From an uncultured Bacteroidales bacterium (GTDB lineage Bacteria; Bacteroidota; Bacteroidia; Bacteroidales; Bacteroidaceae): a DNA stretch of 33,590 nt. The first letter of the stretch is position 1; the number at the start of each line of letters is the position of its first letter. The stretch covers positions 1-33,590 of the forward strand of contig CADCIO010000034.1 of the NCBI GenBank assembly GCA_902801475.1, given 5' to 3'. Under the pieces are notes generated by a model. It ran no database searches. It worked only from the letters and a program-made list of their open reading frames with translations, and was not told the DNA's origin. Of this stretch, positions 25,561-33,540 are shown piece by piece. A program made the translations under genes and the position numbers.

Positions 25561-26199
25561 ATGACGAAGAAAGAACGATATGCGCGATTCATGGCCTACT
25601 TCCAAGTGGCGATGCCAGAGGCAAATACGGAATTGCATTACAACAATCCATTTCAGTTGCTTTGTGCTGTGATGCTGTCAGCACAATGCACGGATAAGCG
25701 GGTGAACATGGTGACGCCAGCTTTGTTTGAGGCATTCCCTACCCCTGAAGTGATGGCAAAAGCCACGAAGGAGGAAGTGCTGCACTATGTGAAGTCCGTA
25801 AGCTATCCGAACAGCAAAGCAGAGCATCTGGTGGGAATGGCAAAGCTCTTGATGGAACGGCATGGGGGTGAAGTGCCTAACGACTTTGACGCCTTGGTGG
25901 CATTGCCTGGTGTGGGCAGAAAAACTGCGAATGTGATGCTGAGCGTGGCTTTTGATAAGGCAAGAATGGCTGTCGATACGCATGTGTTCAGAGTGAGTCA
26001 TCGCATCGGATTGGTGTCAGACAAATGCACCACACCTTATTCAGTGGAGAAGGAACTGGTGAAGAACATTCCAGAGGAACTGATCCCGAGGGCACACCAT
26101 TGGCTGATTCTGCACGGACGGTATGTGTGCAAGAGCCAAAGACCCCAATGCAAGGATTGCGGCATCAAGGATTTCTGCAAGGAAGGAATGAAGCACTAA
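25561..26199 (+). CDS. nth: Endonuclease III (DNA glycosylase/AP lyase)
   Basis: 212 residues from ATG 25561 (MTKKERYARFMAYF). The open frame extends to 25441, but that part is repeat sequence and unlike the family. The helix-hairpin-helix motif LPGVGRKTANVML holds catalytic Lys121, and VDTHVFRVSHRIG holds catalytic Asp139. The C-terminal CKSQRPQCKDCGIKDFC has the C-x6-C-x2-C-x5-C spacing of the 4Fe-4S loop. The enzyme removes oxidised pyrimidines in base-excision repair. A palindrome spans its stop codon, and it converges on the AbgT-like gene 18 bp away. Confidence 0.97.
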   Translation: MTKKERYARFMAYFQVAMPEANTELHYNNPFQLLCAVMLSAQCTDKRVNMVTPALFEAFPTPEVMAKATKEEVLHYVKSVSYPNSKAEHLVGMAKLLMERHGGEVPNDFDALVALPGVGRKTANVMLSVAFDKARMAVDTHVFRVSHRIGLVSDKCTTPYSVEKELVKNIPEELIPRAHHWLILHGRYVCKSQRPQCKDCGIKDFCKEGMKH

Positions 26200-26210
26200 T
26201 AAGGCTTCAT
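26188..26210. terminator. Palindrome over the nth stop codon, possible bidirectional terminator
   Basis: ATGAAGC (26188-26194) and GCTTCAT (26204-26210) form a perfect 7-bp inverted repeat with a 9-base loop that contains the nth stop. It lies in the 18-bp gap between convergent genes. The stem is short and no strong U-run follows. Confidence 0.35.
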
Positions 26211-26217
26211 GGAAAGG

Positions 26218-26913
26218 CTACAACGCCAGAAGGATATATAATAACAATGTGCCGTTATACAGGAATCCCTTCAGCACATAAAGCACAGTGCCATCGTCGC
26301 CCAACAATGGAAGGATGCCCGTATAATCGAGACAATTGAGAAACTGACTTGCTATGAAAAGCATCACGAAATAGTTGGGAATGGCCGCAAAGAGGGACGC
26401 ATGTGCCTGCATGAAGTCACGCATGGTGGTGAAACGCCCAGAAGTGTAGCCATAGACATTGCCGATGATGATGGCGAGGCAAGCCAACAAACCGAAGAGT
26501 CCCTTAGAGAACGCAGAGTTGTGGAGGGTGCCGAATGCGCTGAGGAGCACAGGGTCAGGCAACAGCAACAACAATGAGAACAAAATCAAGACAACCACGA
26601 CAGACACTCCCGTGATTTGCAGCGCACGCCGCTGTTTCAGAGAGATGTGAGAACGGAATGCTCTCAGAATGCCTGATTCCCGTAGTACACTGATTGCCAT
26701 CAAGCCCAGCATCAGTTTGGCGATATGGACAGATGCAAAATTAGGTACAATGTTGACACACATCCAACGAATGCCACGCGTGGTTAGCAACCCCTGCACA
26801 CCATCCACATAGACACTCAGCACCCACGAGATGAAGAGCAGGAGCACAAGAGCAATGAGCATACCCCAGAAGAGGTATTTCAGGAGTCGTTGGATATGGT
26901 CTTTGTACGTCAT
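26218..26913 (-). CDS. Small integral membrane protein, resembles part of AbgT-family transporters
   Basis: 231 residues with about six hydrophobic helices (near 12-33, 62-78, 98-120, 130-152, 178-195 and 212-230). The stretch HIAKLMLGLMAISVLRESGIL recalls the AbgT (p-aminobenzoyl-glutamate transporter) segment around a GVAEKSGLL-like motif. However, AbgT proteins are about 500 residues long, so this is at most half of one. The call is tentative. Its ATG overlaps the response-regulator stop by four bases (26910-26913), so it is the third gene of the giant-kinase operon and may be regulated by or serve that signalling pathway. A function cannot be read from sequence alone. Confidence 0.55.
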   Translation of the reverse strand: MTYKDHIQRLLKYLFWGMLIALVLLLFISWVLSVYVDGVQGLLTTRGIRWMCVNIVPNFASVHIAKLMLGLMAISVLRESGILRAFRSHISLKQRRALQITGVSVVVVLILFSLLLLLPDPVLLSAFGTLHNSAFSKGLFGLLACLAIIIGNVYGYTSGRFTTMRDFMQAHASLFAAIPNYFVMLFIASQFLNCLDYTGILPLLGDDGTVLYVLKGFLYNGTLLLYILLAL

Positions 26914-27629
26914 TCGTCGTCAGGTTCGAGATTATCGATGTCGAGGATGCGCAGTTCGATAGCCTTCGTGGCAAGACGGGTGGCATTGACAGGCTCGTGG
27001 TCTTCGCCAAAGAGACGGTTTGTGAGGTCGTTCTGACGCTTCTCAATAGACTTCACACCAAATGGCATACCTTTCAAGCCAGCAATCATGTCCTTCGTAT
27101 AGCCCAATGCCAGATGACGGAGGAAACGCTCATCGTACTCATCAATGTCATAGTCAAGAAAAGCCTCCTGACGCATCGCCTCATTGAGGACTGACCTGCG
27201 GAAGCGTTGCAGAATCTTCTCCAAGATGGGCTGATTAAACACCATGCGTTTGCCGTTCAGCACACTCTGCACATCGCCCTTCGTGAGCAGTTCACCACTC
27301 TTCAGAATGATGCCGTCAGTACCTGCATCGAGGGCATCCACCCAGAGCTTCTCATTCATGATTTCGCCCGTGAAGATGAGCACATGTACATCGGGATAGC
27401 GACGACGCAACTGTTTGCACACATCCACACCAGCCGTTGTAGAGCCACCCAGACCGAGGTCGAGCAGCACGAGGTCGGGCTGACTGTCGCGCATCAGTCG
27501 CCAGAGTTCAGTCTCATTCATGGCAGTGCCGACAATCTCTGCCTCAGGAATCTCCGAACGGAATATTTCCACTGTGCCCTTCATTTCGAGGGCGACATCT
27601 TCAACAATAATTACTTTAAATGGATCCAT
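26910..27629 (-). CDS. Response regulator with LuxR-like C-terminal domain
   Basis: 239 residues. The receiver domain (about 1-125) has the acidic pair Glu10-Asp11, phospho-acceptor Asp57 (LVLLDLGLGG), Thr87 (LIFTGE) and Lys110 (GIILKSGE), so it looks functional. The C-terminal part (about 165-225; RFLRHLALGYTKDMIAGLK, VKSIEKRQNDLTNRLF) resembles a helix-turn-helix of LuxR/NarL type, though divergent from the common family. In Bacteroidales, regulators like this accompany DUF5112/DUF5113 kinases. The kinase gene ends 23 bp upstream, so kinase and regulator are a cognate pair in one operon. The downstream membrane-protein gene overlaps by four bases. Confidence 0.9.
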   Translation of the reverse strand: MDPFKVIIVEDVALEMKGTVEIFRSEIPEAEIVGTAMNETELWRLMRDSQPDLVLLDLGLGGSTTAGVDVCKQLRRRYPDVHVLIFTGEIMNEKLWVDALDAGTDGIILKSGELLTKGDVQSVLNGKRMVFNQPILEKILQRFRRSVLNEAMRQEAFLDYDIDEYDERFLRHLALGYTKDMIAGLKGMPFGVKSIEKRQNDLTNRLFGEDHEPVNATRLATKAIELRILDIDNLEPDDE

Positions 27630-27652
27630 TATTTTTAGTATTTAAGTTATTT

Positions 27653-30600
27653 CTACACCATTGGAAGGGTAAAGACGAAGCTCGACCCGTCCCCATTGTT
27701 CTCCACATAGATGCGGCATCCCCGACGTGAGGAGTAGGCATCGTGCTCCCTGACTATCTGGCGACAAATCATGTACTGCGCTCCAGAGAGCGTGTCACTC
27801 TTCGCGTCATACTTCACATTATCTATATAGAAGAGCTGCGGAATGTCCTCTTCTGCATATCGATACTTCGTGTCCGTGAATGCAAATTTAGCAAAACCGT
27901 CCGAAACATCAAAATCCAACAGCAAATCTCCACCAGATTCATGCTCAAAATAGAGGGAGATGATGTTGTCGAGAAGGGTTTGGATGAAAATCTTATCACC
28001 CTGTATCGCCTGTCCTGATGCCTCCGACACCTTCAGGGATGTCCTGCTCTGCGCCTTCTTCTGCTGCTTCTTGAACGAGCGCTTTGCCATCTCGCCAATA
28101 TCATGGGCAGAAATCATCGTACGCTTGAACAGCACCTTCTCCACCTGCTTGCCAGCACAAGTGCTCAGGATGTTGAACACCTCTTTATAATACGAAAGCA
28201 ATTCATCAACATCATTGATGGTGGCATCATCGACAGAAGCATCAACGTCAGCCAGTGCCACATCCACAATCTGCTTGATACGGTTCGGATAGTACATCGT
28301 CTCATGCTTCAGGGTCGAGAGGCAGTTGTCCATAATCTGATTCCTCACATACACCTTCTGCTGCTCGTTGTCGATGCGCAGACGTTCATCCTGTTTCAGT
28401 TCCAGCAGCTCCTTCATCTCATCCACCTTGTAAGAGGAGAAATAGGCATGGATGCTCATGAACTGTGCCACCAGATTGATGATGAGCGACTCTTCGTCCT
28501 GCAACTTTCCATCAACGAAATGCACACCCATCACACCCGTCACCTGGTCGTCTGTACCTGGCACGAACATGGGATAAGCACGGAAACGTCCATTGTTGCT
28601 GATCACCTCCTTCTGCTGACGATAGGCCGATTCCATCATGCTCTCATACACATTCCGTTCAGCCACAACGCCTGTGAAGAAGTACTGGCTCTTGCCCGAC
28701 GAGTCTTTCGGAGGCACCATCATGCCTACCGTGTCCGCCATCTTGATGTCGCTGAGGTTTTGATGCAGCACATCGGGCAACGTCTGTTCTGTTGCTGTGA
28801 AGACGTTGTTGTTCAGCTGAATGAACTGCCTCAGATTGAAGATGAACAGCTGCGTGTTGCGATAGTGCAGGAAGAAATAAGTAGCCAGCACCAGGAACAG
28901 CAGTACGCCCAACAGGATTGCCGTTGTCTTCTTGTTGCGGTTCGCCATCTTGATGTCGTTGCAATAATTCTCCAACGTTGGGTCTGTGCTCGTCAATTTA
29001 TACAGCCTTGTGAACACCTCATTATTATAATGATAGAGGCTATTCCTGTTCAATGACAGGGCCGCAATCGCCACCTCGTTTCTGATGCCGATGATCAGTT
29101 CATAATCTGTGTCCATGCCTGACATCCACCACTCCACTTCCGCCATCTCAGGACCTTCCAGCGTCATCAGATGCTTACCCTTCGGCACCTGCTCCAGATA
29201 GTATCGGTTGAAGCACTCAATGGCAGAATCAGCATACAGTATCGCCTGTTCGTAATTGCCCATCACATTGGCTGTGAAGATGCTGTCGGCATACACTTCC
29301 GCATCAGGTAGATGCACTTCTGCTTTCATCACCAGACACTGCATCAGCAAAACCACACACATCGCCAGCTTCAGCACGCCCTTCGGCAATCGGAAGAAGA
29401 AACGGCTTCCTTTCCCTATCTCGCTCTCCACTCCAAACTCGCACACATGGAACACAGCGTTGGTCTTCTTATACTTTCCGATGATGCCTTTGCAGTTCAT
29501 CAAACCGAATCCGAAGCCCTTGTTCTGCTGGATGTCCGACGCATTCGCACCCTCCGTTCCTATCTTACTCGAATCATACACCTTCGCATTGTTCAGCGTA
29601 TCAACATCCTCTGCCGACATACCATGACCCGTGTCTGTCACCGACACCTCCACATAGTCATCCTTTTCCTCTGCCGACAATTTCACCTGTCCACCTGCTG
29701 GTGTATATTTTCGTGCATTGTCCAAGAGCGTGTTCATCATAAAGAGTGTCAGCGACTTGTCTGCCTTCACCACAGCCTCCGTCTCATCCACCTTCAAGGC
29801 AACGCCCTTGATGTCGAAACTCTTCGTGCCATGACGCAAGGTGTCGAACAACGGCTTCAGGGCAAAGTTCTCGATGTTCAGCGTCACCATACCCTGACGT
29901 ATCTTCACCCAATGACCCAACACATCGTTATAGTCGTTGATTTTGTCAATCAGTTCGCTGAGATATTGGAATCGCTCACGCACCATCTCTGGCGTGGCAT
30001 TCTTGTCCGTCTTCAACTTGTTGATTTCATGCAAAGCTCTATCAAGGAAAGGGGTGATACCATTCACAATCGACATCGAGGTCAATTTCTCGATATACTG
30101 ACGCTTGTTCTCCTCCAGACGCTTCTCAAACACAAAGGTCTCACTCTCCAACCGCTGTTCCTCTTCTGAGAACTGAATATACTGCAAGCCCTTCTGCTTC
30201 ATCCAGTCGTAGAACACCAGCAGCACATGGAACAGTTCCTTGTCCAGCCCCTTCATCGTCTGGTAATCCACCTTCGTCCAGTCCTGACCCTTCACTTGTG
30301 GGAACAGACGTTCCACATCCGCATCAGCTATCCTATGCAGTGTCTCTTCCAAATCCTCCTCATCCTCTATCTCCTCCGACAAAGCAGACGACAGGTGTTT
30401 GCACACCTCTATCACCTTGCTCAGCATCCTCACCTTCTTCCGATACTCTTCACGGCTTCGCTTGTTATACACATACAACAACCAAGCCAGCACCACAATG
30501 GCGACACCAAACACCCACAACAAGAGGTTCAGCGTGTGCTCTTCCTGCTTCAGATGCCCTTCCTCTTGCACCACACGCAGATCCTGACGGGTGGCATCCA

Positions 30601-31858
30601 GAATATCAAAGTAAATGTTATGGTTGTAGTCAGATTCTGCCTTCAAACCCATTGCACCAAAGACCACGCTCAACTGCTCCCTCACCATCGACATCCATTC
30701 AGGCACAGCCACCACATCAGGATTCATAATCCAGCGCATCTCTGTCGATATCGTGTCTTCCGCATTGGTGGTATAAACATACAGTCTCTCCTGATCAGCA
30801 CCTTCAGTTGATTGGCTATTTCGTGCCATCTTCTGATGATGCTTGTTGATCAGTTCCAGCGCATCTTCCATCTGCACAATCGCCAAACTGTCCTCCCCAT
30901 TCCTCAAGTAATAATCGGAAAGCGTGACCTGCACTGTTGTCTGCACAAAGTCATTGCCATACATCTGTGCCAATCTCAACGCCCTGTTGGCTAACCTATA
31001 TTCCAAAGGCAAAAAGCCGAACTCGCCAATCAGTTCCTCAATGAACACCCAACGTGAAGGTTTCAGTTCGCCACTCGTCATGATGGACTTCGCCAGACCG
31101 TTCAGCGCTGAAATCTCAAAATAGACATTTCCGTTCTGACGGCTCATCGACAGCAAACGTATCAGGTTGCGTTGCATCTCATCCGCAGCATCAGCCGATT
31201 TTTCGTCAGTGAAGTTATAGATGGACTTCAAAAACAGGTATGTAGATTGCTTGGTCGAGTCATTCGCAAACAAATCCTGATGCGTTTCAAGCCAGTCATA
31301 TTCCTCCTTCACACCCTCGTCCTGACGCATCTTGATGAAATAATTCATCGACACGAAGTGATACTCCGTCTGCACCCCGTTCCACACCACCTTCTGATGC
31401 TCTGTCATGTCCTCACACTCCTCTTCCACATTCGCCATGCGCTCCTGAGCATCACTTCGATAGTCATAGAACTCCTTGCTCATCGACAGCATCAGACAGA
31501 CCGACATCATGTCCACATCCGCCATGCTGCATATCAGGTCGTTGTTCGACTCCTCCAGCACCTGCTGATAGCACACCTGTGCCGAATCATAATCCATCCG
31601 CATGCCATACACATCGCCCTTGTTCAGCAATGCCTCGTGCAAACCGTCGCGATAGGTGGATGTGGCATGTCCATCCAGCACCTCATTCACATAGTCCGAA
31701 GCCTCGTCCAGCGAACGGTACTTCGCATAATACGCCAGCATATTCAGCGAATCCATCTCGCTCTGCTGCACATCAACAGTTGCCTCTCCACATGCCACAA
31801 GGCAGAGGAGAACAGCCTGTACGATGATGATGGATAATATGCGGGCTTTAAGTCGCAT
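27653..31858 (-). CDS. Giant double-module sensor histidine kinase (DUF5112/DUF5113-like)
   Basis: 1401 residues. A signal-like helix ending in a lipobox-like LVACGEA gives way to a helical TPR-like sensor region (about 30-440). A membrane helix lies near 444-466. The first kinase module has N-box LLDNARKYTP, G1 DTGHGMS (about 740) and G2 GFGFGLMNCKG (about 779). A second signal-like helix follows (822-838, MCVVLLMQCLVMKAEV), then another sensor stretch and a helix near 976-1000. The second kinase-like module has LKHETMYYP (His near 1183) and LLDNIISLYF, but the glycine boxes are lost (FTDTKYRYAEED, SGAQYMICRQIV). The first module lacks an obvious canonical H-box. It resembles two sensor kinases fused end to end. 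The response regulator follows 23 bp downstream. Confidence 0.88.
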   Translation of the reverse strand: MRLKARILSIIIVQAVLLCLVACGEATVDVQQSEMDSLNMLAYYAKYRSLDEASDYVNEVLDGHATSTYRDGLHEALLNKGDVYGMRMDYDSAQVCYQQVLEESNNDLICSMADVDMMSVCLMLSMSKEFYDYRSDAQERMANVEEECEDMTEHQKVVWNGVQTEYHFVSMNYFIKMRQDEGVKEEYDWLETHQDLFANDSTKQSTYLFLKSIYNFTDEKSADAADEMQRNLIRLLSMSRQNGNVYFEISALNGLAKSIMTSGELKPSRWVFIEELIGEFGFLPLEYRLANRALRLAQMYGNDFVQTTVQVTLSDYYLRNGEDSLAIVQMEDALELINKHHQKMARNSQSTEGADQERLYVYTTNAEDTISTEMRWIMNPDVVAVPEWMSMVREQLSVVFGAMGLKAESDYNHNIYFDILDATRQDLRVVQEEGHLKQEEHTLNLLLWVFGVAIVVLAWLLYVYNKRSREEYRKKVRMLSKVIEVCKHLSSALSEEIEDEEDLEETLHRIADADVERLFPQVKGQDWTKVDYQTMKGLDKELFHVLLVFYDWMKQKGLQYIQFSEEEQRLESETFVFEKRLEENKRQYIEKLTSMSIVNGITPFLDRALHEINKLKTDKNATPEMVRERFQYLSELIDKINDYNDVLGHWVKIRQGMVTLNIENFALKPLFDTLRHGTKSFDIKGVALKVDETEAVVKADKSLTLFMMNTLLDNARKYTPAGGQVKLSAEEKDDYVEVSVTDTGHGMSAEDVDTLNNAKVYDSSKIGTEGANASDIQQNKGFGFGLMNCKGIIGKYKKTNAVFHVCEFGVESEIGKGSRFFFRLPKGVLKLAMCVVLLMQCLVMKAEVHLPDAEVYADSIFTANVMGNYEQAILYADSAIECFNRYYLEQVPKGKHLMTLEGPEMAEVEWWMSGMDTDYELIIGIRNEVAIAALSLNRNSLYHYNNEVFTRLYKLTSTDPTLENYCNDIKMANRNKKTTAILLGVLLFLVLATYFFLHYRNTQLFIFNLRQFIQLNNNVFTATEQTLPDVLHQNLSDIKMADTVGMMVPPKDSSGKSQYFFTGVVAERNVYESMMESAYRQQKEVISNNGRFRAYPMFVPGTDDQVTGVMGVHFVDGKLQDEESLIINLVAQFMSIHAYFSSYKVDEMKELLELKQDERLRIDNEQQKVYVRNQIMDNCLSTLKHETMYYPNRIKQIVDVALADVDASVDDATINDVDELLSYYKEVFNILSTCAGKQVEKVLFKRTMISAHDIGEMAKRSFKKQQKKAQSRTSLKVSEASGQAIQGDKIFIQTLLDNIISLYFEHESGGDLLLDFDVSDGFAKFAFTDTKYRYAEEDIPQLFYIDNVKYDAKSDTLSGAQYMICRQIVREHDAYSSRRGCRIYVENNGDGSSFVFTLPMV

Positions 31859-31897
31859 GGATGCAGGTTTTAGGTATCATGAGTCATATAATCAGTG

Positions 31898-31905
31898 CAA
31901 AGATA
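31898..31905 (-). promoter_or_regulatory. -7 promoter core for the giant kinase operon
   Basis: TATCTTTG on the minus strand (CAAAGATA on plus) lies 39 bases before the kinase ATG. The -33 zone falls within a heptamer tract. Confidence 0.6.
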
Positions 31906-31911
31906 CAAAAA

Positions 31912-31946
31912 ACTCCCAACTCCTAACTCCAAACTCCCAACTTTTC
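31912..31946. repeat. Heptamer tract between the giant-kinase and folC promoters
   Basis: Tandem 7-bp units ACTCCCA, ACTCCTA, ACTCCAA and ACTCCCA, with a decayed ACTTTTC. They fill the gap between divergent -7 elements, as at the ribE locus. Confidence 0.8.
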
Positions 31947-31948
31947 TT

Positions 31949-31956
31949 TACCTTTG
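31949..31956 (+). promoter_or_regulatory. -7 promoter core for folC
   Basis: TACCTTTG matches TAnnTTTG and lies 20 bases before ATG 31977. This fixes the folC start, since the longer open frame from 31824 begins upstream of the promoter. Confidence 0.65.
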
Positions 31957-31976
31957 TAACAAATTATAACAAAAGC

Positions 31977-33266
31977 ATGACATATCAAGAGACAATCAAC
32001 TATCTGTTCACGTCGGCACCCCTGTTCCAAAATGTCGGAGGCGATGCCTACAAAGAGGGACTTTATAACACCCATCAGCTCGATGAACACTTCGGGCATC
32101 CCCATCAGCACTACAAGACCATCCATGTAGCTGGCACCAACGGAAAGGGCTCCTGCTCGCACACATTGGCAGCCATTCTGCAAGCATCAGGACTCAGGGT
32201 CGGACTCTTCACCTCGCCCCATCTGGTGGACTTTCGTGAGCGCATCCGTGTGAATGGCGAGATGGTCAGCGAACAATATGTCATCGACTTTGTCGAGCAG
32301 CACCGTTCCTTCTTCGAACCCCTCCACCCTTCTTTCTTCGAACTCACCACAGCGATGGCATTCAAATACTTTGCCGAACAACAGGTGGATGTGGCAGTCG
32401 TCGAAGTGGGTCTGGGCGGTCGTCTGGACTGCACCAACATCATCTCACCAGAGGTGTGCGTCATCACCAACATCAGCTTCGACCACATTATGTTCCTGGG
32501 CAACACCTTGGCTAAGATTGCCGGCGAAAAGGCGGGCATCATCAAGACTGGCATCCCTGTTGTGATTGGCGAGGTGGTCAAGGAAACACGTCCCGTTTTC
32601 GAGGCTAAAGCTCAGGAGATGAATGCCTCCATTTACTTGGCAGAAGAAGAGAAGGAGGTCATCAAGCATCGGTTTAGCACAAAAGGAGGAATCAACTACG
32701 ACACAAGAAATTACGGAAGAGTCTATGGCGAACTTGGAGGCTATTGTCAACAGAAGAACGCCAGCACCATCCTCTGTGCTATCAGCCGACTGAAGGAACG
32801 TGGTTTCCGCATCTCCGACGAGGACATCAAGGAAGGCTTTGCCCATGTCTGCGAGATGACTGGACTGATGGGCAGATGGCAGACCTTGCAGCGAGCCCCA
32901 CGGGTGGTTTGCGACACAGGTCACAACGTGGGCGGTTTCCGATGGATCACCAAACAACTAAAGAAGGTACACGCACCTATGCGCATCGTGTTCGGCATGG
33001 TCAACGACAAGGATATTAGTGGCGTACTCGCCATGATGCCCCAACATGCCACCTACTACTTCTGTCAAGCCAGCGTGAAACGTGCCCTGCCTCATGAGGA
33101 AATCCGAAAGAAAGCCAAAGCCTACGGACTCAAAGGCAAAAGCTACCCCACCGTCCTTCAGGCTTACCAAGCCGCCCTCGCCGATGCTCAACCCGACGAC
33201 TTCATCTACGTAGGCGGCAGCAGCTTCGTGGTGGCTGACCTGCTGTCCTCACTCCCCCTCCATTAA
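31977..33266 (+). CDS. folC: Bifunctional dihydrofolate/folylpolyglutamate synthase
   Basis: 429 residues from ATG 31977 (MTYQETINYLFTSAPLFQNVGGDAYK). The Mur-ligase-type P-loop AGTNGKGS is at about 52-59, followed by SPHLVDFRERIRVNG and VEVGLGGRLDCTN. The C-terminal domain contains DTGHNVGG and FGMVNDKD. The enzyme adds glutamate to dihydropteroate and polyglutamylates folates, in the cytoplasm. It is transcribed divergently from the giant kinase across a 118-bp gap. The adjacent AbgT-like gene on the other operon is only loosely related to folate metabolism, and its assignment is weak. No downstream gene is visible before the window ends. Confidence 0.95.
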   Translation: MTYQETINYLFTSAPLFQNVGGDAYKEGLYNTHQLDEHFGHPHQHYKTIHVAGTNGKGSCSHTLAAILQASGLRVGLFTSPHLVDFRERIRVNGEMVSEQYVIDFVEQHRSFFEPLHPSFFELTTAMAFKYFAEQQVDVAVVEVGLGGRLDCTNIISPEVCVITNISFDHIMFLGNTLAKIAGEKAGIIKTGIPVVIGEVVKETRPVFEAKAQEMNASIYLAEEEKEVIKHRFSTKGGINYDTRNYGRVYGELGGYCQQKNASTILCAISRLKERGFRISDEDIKEGFAHVCEMTGLMGRWQTLQRAPRVVCDTGHNVGGFRWITKQLKKVHAPMRIVFGMVNDKDISGVLAMMPQHATYYFCQASVKRALPHEEIRKKAKAYGLKGKSYPTVLQAYQAALADAQPDDFIYVGGSSFVVADLLSSLPLH

Positions 33267-33304
33267 ATCTCGCTTGATTCGTTCAGACGTCGGTATTGAC
33301 GCTG

Positions 33305-33312
33305 CAAAGTTA
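33305..33312 (-). promoter_or_regulatory. Orphan promoter-like core facing the end of folC
   Basis: CAAAGTTA on the plus strand is TAACTTTG on the minus strand. It would drive transcription antisense to folC; no gene follows in that direction. It may be chance or a remnant of a lost gene. Confidence 0.25.
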
Positions 33313-33337
33313 CGGACTATATCATGTACACGCAAAT

Positions 33338-33400
33338 CCGTTTCCAAACTATCTGCTTTTTTGGAAACCGTTTCCAATCTTTCTAATTTTCTGGAAACGG
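33338..33400. repeat. Two 30-bp tandem units with inverted GTTTCCA/TGGAAAC ends
   Basis: Units 33338-33367 and 33368-33397 both start CCGTTTCCAA and end TGGAAA, with variable middles, followed by CGG. Each unit can fold on itself. The outer pair CCGTTTCCA/TGGAAACGG is perfect over 9 bp. The octamer-like element occurs four times in alternating orientation. Confidence 0.75.
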
Positions 33401-33508
33401 ATAGGCTTCCGATGCCCACAAAGGCTCGCAATGTCAGCAGACATCACCCCGATCAGTCAGCAGACAAAGCCCCACTTATTGACTATAGTCAGGCGAACCT
33501 CACGACCA

Positions 33509-33540
33509 AAAAGGTTAAAAGGTTAATTGGTTAATTGGTT
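33509..33540 (+). repeat. Eight-bp period tandem repeat
   Basis: AAAAGGTT twice, then AATTGGTT twice, in exact 8-bp register, followed by AATTTTTC. Confidence 0.75.

Noticed and set aside
28103..29056. 317-residue plus-strand frame inside the giant kinase gene
   Set aside because: Shadow frame: very His/Leu/Gln-rich and without domains, while the minus-strand protein shows kinase motifs throughout.
31824..31976. N-terminal extension of FolC
   Set aside because: It starts inside the divergent kinase gene and crosses the heptamer tract and the promoter core at 31949; ATG 31977 gives the family start.
33338..33400. CRISPR-like array
   Set aside because: There are only two contiguous 30-bp units without spacers of uniform length, and no cas genes are in the window.
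33249..33431. 60-residue minus-strand frame with a 10-residue repeat (LERLETV / ADSLETD)
   Set aside because: It is kept open by the 30-bp tandem repeat, overlaps the folC end and its promoter-like element is internal; no evidence of a protein.
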